NCBI GenBank assembly: GCA_900766195.1
Contig: CAAFUN010000040.1
Coordinates: 1 to 55,895, forward strand
Direction: 5' to 3'
DNA from: an uncultured Bacteroides sp.
GTDB taxonomy: Bacteria; Bacteroidota; Bacteroidia; Bacteroidales; Bacteroidaceae
Length of the DNA stretch: 55,895 bases
Shown: positions 52,729 to 55,895 of the stretch, one piece after another
How the letters are laid out: the number at the start of each line of letters is the position of its first letter
Position numbering within the stretch: position 1 is the first letter of the stretch
The notes under the pieces: model-generated
Database searches by the model: none
What the model saw: the letters and a program-made list of their open reading frames with translations, nothing else
What the model was told of the DNA's origin: nothing
Translations under genes and position numbers: made by a program

Positions 52729-52935
52729 ATGAAAAAATTAGTTTTGATGGCCGTTGCTATCGTAGCAGTATCTTTCGCATCTTGTGGTAATAAAGCAGCT
52801 GATAAAGAAAAAGCAACTGCTGATTCTATCCGTATCGCTGACTCTATCGCAGCTGTTGAAGCAGCAGCAGCAGAAGCAGCAGCAGCTGCTGATACTACTC
52901 ATGCTGATAGCACCGCTGCACCTGTAGCTGAATAA
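52729..52935 (+). CDS. Small alanine-rich lipoprotein
   Basis: A 68-residue protein with a lipoprotein signal (lipobox SFASC, Cys19). The mature 50 residues are a charged/Ala-rich helix: ADSIRIADSIAAVEAAAAEAAAAAD then THADSTAAPVAE (first part about 32-56). No Cys or hydrophobic segment follows. It resembles short abundant coiled-coil envelope lipoproteins of Bacteroidetes in layout only. It has its own promoter and terminator, and its codon choice (GCT/GCA, CGT, ATC) looks like that of a highly expressed gene. Function unknown. Confidence 0.75.
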   Translation: MKKLVLMAVAIVAVSFASCGNKAADKEKATADSIRIADSIAAVEAAAAEAAAAADTTHADSTAAPVAE

Positions 52936-52965
52936 TTCAGGTAAACGGTCTCATTGAGAGAATTG

Positions 52966-53002
52966 AAAGTCTGCCGTGCGAAAGCACTACAGACTTTTTT
53001 TT
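52966..53002 (+). terminator. Terminator of the small lipoprotein gene
   Basis: AAAGTCTG pairs with CAGACTTT; the inner stem GTGC-GAAA-GCAC has a GNRA tetraloop. A T-run follows. Confidence 0.85.
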
Positions 53003-53042
53003 GTATCCTTTCCTACCGATAAATTCTAATGAAAAGAAAACA

Positions 53043-53855
53043 ATGAAGAAAAATTTATTTATTATTCTCCTAATTCTATTCTGCAGCTATACTTATGCTC
53101 AAAATACGTACACTACTGTCAGAGATATATCATATGTAAACCCAACAGAGCAAGATGCATATAAGCAGAGCAGATGTAAACTAGACATTTATTATCCGGA
53201 AAACAAAAACAACTTTCCCACAGTTATCTGGTTTCATGGTGGTGGACTAGAAGGGGGTAAGAAATATATTCCCAAAGAATTTACAGATAGAGGCATTGCC
53301 GTAGTAGCTGTAAATTACAGACTCAGTCCCAAAGCTAAAAATCCGGCATATATAGAAGATGCCGCTACTGCCGTAGCTTGGGTCTTTCAAAACATTCAAA
53401 AGTACGGTGGTTCAAAAAATCAACTATTTGTATCAGGACATTCTGCAGGAGGATACTTAACACTAATGCTTGCTCTTGATAAGAAATATTTAGGTAAGTA
53501 TGGGATAGATGCTAATCAAATTGCAGCTTATCTACCCGTAAGCGGACAAACCCTTACTCATTATACCATCCGTAAAGAGCGTGGTCTACCCCAGCAAATC
53601 CCCCTCATTGATGAATATGCTCCGGTGGACAAAATACATAAAGACACTGCTCCTATTATACTAATCACTGGAGACCGAAAACTAGAGATGGCAAGCAGAT
53701 GGGAAGAAAATGCACTTTTGGCATCTTTACTCAAAAGCTTAGGAAATAATAAGGTCTCACTCTATGAGTTGGAAGGATTCGACCACGTACAAGTAGCAAA
53801 TCCGGCATGCATCTTTATAGGAAACTACATTACACAAGTGAATGCCGGGAAATAG
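53043..53855 (+). CDS. Secreted alpha/beta-hydrolase (HSL/BD-FAE-like esterase)
   Basis: A 270-residue exported esterase with signal peptide 1-20 (SYTYAQ). The oxyanion motif HGGG starts at H65 (WFHGGGLEGG). The nucleophile is S134 in GHSAGGYL, with D211 in ITGDRKLE and H248 in GFDHVQV. The short catalytic core without a lid resembles carboxylesterases and feruloyl/xylan esterases of the BD-FAE type; the substrate is unknown. The upstream in-frame ATG at 53001 lies in the preceding terminator, so 53043 is the start. Confidence 0.87.
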   Translation: MKKNLFIILLILFCSYTYAQNTYTTVRDISYVNPTEQDAYKQSRCKLDIYYPENKNNFPTVIWFHGGGLEGGKKYIPKEFTDRGIAVVAVNYRLSPKAKNPAYIEDAATAVAWVFQNIQKYGGSKNQLFVSGHSAGGYLTLMLALDKKYLGKYGIDANQIAAYLPVSGQTLTHYTIRKERGLPQQIPLIDEYAPVDKIHKDTAPIILITGDRKLEMASRWEENALLASLLKSLGNNKVSLYELEGFDHVQVANPACIFIGNYITQVNAGK

Positions 53856-53938
53856 CATGCTGCCTTTATTCTTTCTAAAATTATCACCAGAAACAGAGAA
53901 TTATAATATTGCACAAAATCCGTGATAGAAAAACATGA

Positions 53939-53972
53939 AAAGGCCCGATTCAAACAAATGAACCGGGCCTTT
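53939..53972. terminator. Bidirectional terminator between the esterase and rplI
   Basis: AAAGGCCCG (53939-53947) pairs with CGGGCCTTT (53964-53972), with a further TTC/GAA after one mismatch. It lies between convergent genes. Confidence 0.8.
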
Positions 53973-53991
53973 CTTAATATATAGAATTGTA

Positions 53992-54441
53992 TTATGCTTC
54001 TTCAGCAACAACCTCGAAAGGAATTTCAACAGAAACTTCCTTATGCAATTTAACAATAGCCTTATAATGACCAATTTCTTTCACTGCATCTTTTACCACG
54101 ATTGTCTTTCTATCTACTTCATATCCAAGTTTTGCCAATTCATCAGCAATTTGAATATTACCAACAGAACCAAAAATAGTACCGGTAGAACTTACCTTTG
54201 TTGCAATAGTTAAAGAAACACCTTCAAGCTTAGCAGCCAATTCTTCAGCTTCTTTCTTGATTTTCTCTAATTTATGTGCACGCTGTTTCAAATCCTCAGC
54301 CAACATTTTCTTTGCACCTGGTGAAGCAATTACAGCTTTGCCAGTAGGGATAAGGAAATTGCGTCCGTAACCAGATTTTACGTTTACAATATCGTTCTTA
54401 TATCCTAAATTAACTACGTCTTCTTTTAATATAATTTCCAT
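53992..54441 (-). CDS. rplI: 50S ribosomal protein L9
   Basis: 149 residues. The N-terminal domain opens MEIILKEDVVNLGYKND and has VKSGYGRNFLIPTGKA, the bL9 signature. A long charged helix (LKQRAHKLEKIKKEAEELAAKLEG, about 50-74) links it to the C-terminal domain. Last gene of the rpsF-rpsR-rplI operon; 15 bp after rpsR. Confidence 0.97.
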   Translation of the reverse strand: MEIILKEDVVNLGYKNDIVNVKSGYGRNFLIPTGKAVIASPGAKKMLAEDLKQRAHKLEKIKKEAEELAAKLEGVSLTIATKVSSTGTIFGSVGNIQIADELAKLGYEVDRKTIVVKDAVKEIGHYKAIVKLHKEVSVEIPFEVVAEEA

Positions 54442-54456
54442 ACTATCTCCTCCTTA

Positions 54457-54729
54457 TTATTTCATCATGTCAGTTACATAAGGCAGCAATGCCAGATGAC
54501 GGGCTCTCTTCACTGCTTGAGCAACACGGCGTTGGAACTTTAAAGAAGTACCAGTGATACGACGCGGAAGTATTTTGCCTTGCTCATTCAAGAATTTCTT
54601 CAAGAATTCAGGGTCTTTATAATCAATATACTTAATGCCACTCTTTTTAAAACGGCAGTATTTTTTCTTTTTTACATCCACTGAAGGTGGAGTTAAATAT
54701 CTAATTTCTGATTGAACTTGTTGTGCCAT
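54457..54729 (-). CDS. rpsR: 30S ribosomal protein S18
   Basis: 90 residues. CRFKKSGIKYIDYKDPEFL and GKILPRRITGTSLKFQRRV are the bS18 signature, and it ends in a basic helix (QAVKRARHLALLPY). It binds 16S rRNA together with S6, encoded 2 bp upstream. Confidence 0.97.
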   Translation of the reverse strand: MAQQVQSEIRYLTPPSVDVKKKKYCRFKKSGIKYIDYKDPEFLKKFLNEQGKILPRRITGTSLKFQRRVAQAVKRARHLALLPYVTDMMK

Positions 54730-54731
54730 GA

Positions 54732-55076
54732 TTAATCCTCCTTTTTAGTTGATTTAAGACCTCTTCTCTTTGCAGCATATTCAGCAGCATACTTATCTTG
54801 TCTGAAAGTAAGGAAACGAATAACCCGTTCATCACGACGGTAATTAATTTCCAATTTATCAATAACAGATGGTTCTGCATTGAACTCAATAAGTTGATAA
54901 AAGCCTGTGGACTTCTTTTGAATAGGATAAGCCAGCTTCTTCAATCCCCAATTCTCTTCATTTATAACCTCAGCTCCTTCGGCTTGAAGAATGCCCTTGA
55001 ATTTTTCTACCGCTTCCTTCATCTGAACATCAGACAAAACGGGAGTTAAAATGAAAACGGTTTCGTAATGATTCAT
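54732..55076 (-). CDS. rpsF: 30S ribosomal protein S6
   Basis: 114 residues. NHYETVFILTPVLSD at the start and ENWGLKKLAYPIQKKSTGFY in the centre are bS6 hallmarks. It ends with a basic tail (AKRRGLKSTKKED). First gene of the operon, with a full consensus promoter upstream. Confidence 0.97.
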   Translation of the reverse strand: MNHYETVFILTPVLSDVQMKEAVEKFKGILQAEGAEVINEENWGLKKLAYPIQKKSTGFYQLIEFNAEPSVIDKLEINYRRDERVIRFLTFRQDKYAAEYAAKRRGLKSTKKED

Positions 55077-55122
55077 ACTTCTTTAATTAATAATTAAATG
55101 TTTCATTAAAATTTTCGCGGTG

Positions 55123-55153
55123 CAAAGTTAGCCATTTTATTTTGAACTACAAA
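55123..55153 (-). promoter_or_regulatory. Promoter of the rpsF-rpsR-rplI operon
   Basis: On the minus strand, TTTG (55150-55153), 19 bp, then TAACTTTG (55123-55130), 46 bp before the rpsF start. Confidence 0.82.
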
Positions 55154-55179
55154 TATTTATATTTTTTTTCATGCTGATT

Positions 55180-55211
55180 ATTGGATTTATGTGTGAAGAA
55201 ACTTACTTTTG
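55180..55211 (+). promoter_or_regulatory. Promoter of the MarR gene
   Basis: ATTG (55180-55183), 20 bp, then TACTTTTG (55204-55211). The start codon at 55236 follows by 24 bp; the in-frame ATG at 55209 overlaps the -7 element and is rejected. Confidence 0.68.
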
Positions 55212-55235
55212 CAAAGTTGTTTAAACAATAATTTC

Positions 55236-55682
55236 ATGATTGAGCATTTTAACTTTGATATCCATCTTATCTTTGCAATTTTAAACGGCAAGGTCTCCGC
55301 GGCTATAAACAGAAAGCTGTCTAGAAACTTCCGTCAGAATGGTTTGGAGATTACTCCGGAGCAATGGACAGTGCTCATCTTCCTTTGGGAAAAAGATGGG
55401 GTCACTCAGCAAGAGTTGTGCAATGCAACTTTTAAAGACAAACCCAGCATGACACGCCTGATAGACAATATGGAACGTCAACATCTGGTGGTCCGCATCT
55501 CCGACAAAAACGACAGGCGAACCAACTTAATACATCTTACAAGAGACGGAAAAGGATTGGAAGAGCAAGCACGCGTCATTGTCAATCAGACTCTTCAAGA
55601 AGCACTACAAGGCATTACTCTGGCCGATTTGGAAATAGGACAAGATGTTCTAAAAAAAGTTTTTTATAACACCAAGGACTAA
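55236..55682 (+). CDS. MarR-family transcriptional regulator
   Basis: A 148-residue winged-helix regulator. ITPEQWTVLIFLWEKDGVTQQELCNAT is helix 2 to 3, then KPSMTRLIDNMERQHLVVRI the recognition helix, and DKNDRRTNLIHLTRDG the wing with its conserved Asp-Arg (about 40-110). The flanking helices form the dimer interface. It is divergent from rpsF, 160 bp apart. Ligand and targets are unknown. Confidence 0.88.
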   Translation: MIEHFNFDIHLIFAILNGKVSAAINRKLSRNFRQNGLEITPEQWTVLIFLWEKDGVTQQELCNATFKDKPSMTRLIDNMERQHLVVRISDKNDRRTNLIHLTRDGKGLEEQARVIVNQTLQEALQGITLADLEIGQDVLKKVFYNTKD

Positions 55683-55781
55683 TCATTCACATTACTCATG
55701 TCCGTCTCTCTGTAGAAAATGTAATTTACAGGGTGTTTTCCTACGCTTATATCAATAGCCCTTTTCAAATTAATTGCTGGC

Positions 55782-55895
55782 TCAGCCGATAATCATTGGG
55801 GGGTAAGCATATATCTTAGCCAATCTGAACAAGAAGAATTTTTCATCTACTATCCCTCTCAAAGCAGTTCTGAATTGTTTGATTTTAGCATTGAA
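55782..55895 (-). mobile_element. 3' end of a transposase gene (ISAon1/ISL3-like), cut by the window edge
   Basis: The minus strand reads FNAKIKQFRTALRGIVDEK then FFLFRLAKIYAYPPMIIG and stops at 55782-55784. 'NAKIK.FR...RG..D..FFLFRL' is the C-terminus of Bacteroidetes ISAon1-type transposases. The rest lies beyond the window, so whether the element is whole is unknown. The 99 bp between it and the MarR stop may hold the IS end; I could not fix the terminal repeat. Confidence 0.7.

Noticed and set aside
1..55895. CRISPR arrays, tRNA and rRNA genes
   Set aside because: I looked for evenly spaced repeats with unique spacers, tRNA acceptor/T-loop patterns and rRNA segments and saw none. A tRNAscan and CRISPR search would be needed to be certain.

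Overview
The window is chromosomal DNA from a Bacteroides-type bacterium (order Bacteroidales). Three things point there. Many genes are preceded by the Bacteroidetes sigma-factor promoter pattern (TTTG, about 20 bp, then TAnnTTTG). Shine-Dalgarno sequences are largely absent. The gene content is typical: UpxY antiterminator, DUF4248, 'smalltalk' peptide, DUF3575/DUF3868/fimbrillin genes, class II ribonucleotide reductase, DUF4861.

Region 1 (1-24200) is ordinary housekeeping DNA. It holds the last codons of an outer-membrane protein, nagB, a flavodiiron protein, a TIGR01212-type radical SAM protein, a periplasmic dipeptidyl peptidase IV, lipA, a membrane protein with a Nudix-like tail, an RsmI-like methylase, fabI, a DUF4861 protein, a phosphoglycolate phosphatase-like HAD enzyme, a bile-acid:sodium-symporter-family transporter, a cell-wall amidase paired with an MCE (MlaD-like) protein, dnaA, a nitroreductase, a B12-dependent ribonucleotide reductase (GTG start) and a starch-binding 4-alpha-glucanotransferase.

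Region 2 (24238-31286) is an accessory cassette: tyrosine recombinase, UpxY antiterminator, an inverted block (phage-lysozyme-like amidase, smalltalk peptide, HU-like protein), DUF4248, a primase-helicase and a companion protein, and a small HTH regulator broken by a one-base deletion. This gene set normally heads capsular polysaccharide loci, but no glycan genes follow. A hairpin at 24238-24289 and a perfect 30-bp palindrome at 30963-30992 sit near its ends and share the core GATTACCAA/TTGGTAATC. The core of the cassette is richer in G+C than its flanks.

Region 3 (31391-45184) is a nine-gene, one-strand fimbrial operon: DUF3575 barrel, DUF3868/OmpA-like protein, DUF5119 (Mfa2/FimB-like) lipoprotein, then six fimbrillin-type lipoproteins. 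One of these is a 1047-residue protein with four tandem fimbrillin modules and two carry GLUG-like repeats. All six have a Thr-Arg dipeptide 25-34 residues after the lipobox cysteine, which fits protease-triggered strand-exchange assembly. A 15-bp-stem terminator closes the operon.

Region 4 (45391-55895) returns to housekeeping: folB, lytic transglycosylase, mgsA, a family-2 glycosyltransferase overlapping an LpxL-like acyltransferase, mtaB and an acyl-CoA ligase from overlapping divergent promoters, an alanine-rich lipoprotein, an esterase, rpsF-rpsR-rplI, a MarR regulator and the 3' end of a transposase cut by the window edge.

The most interesting part is 24-45 kb, where capsule-type regulatory and recombination machinery lies directly upstream of a complete fimbrial operon with an unusual multi-module pilin, no recognisable promoter and a broken regulator at its head.
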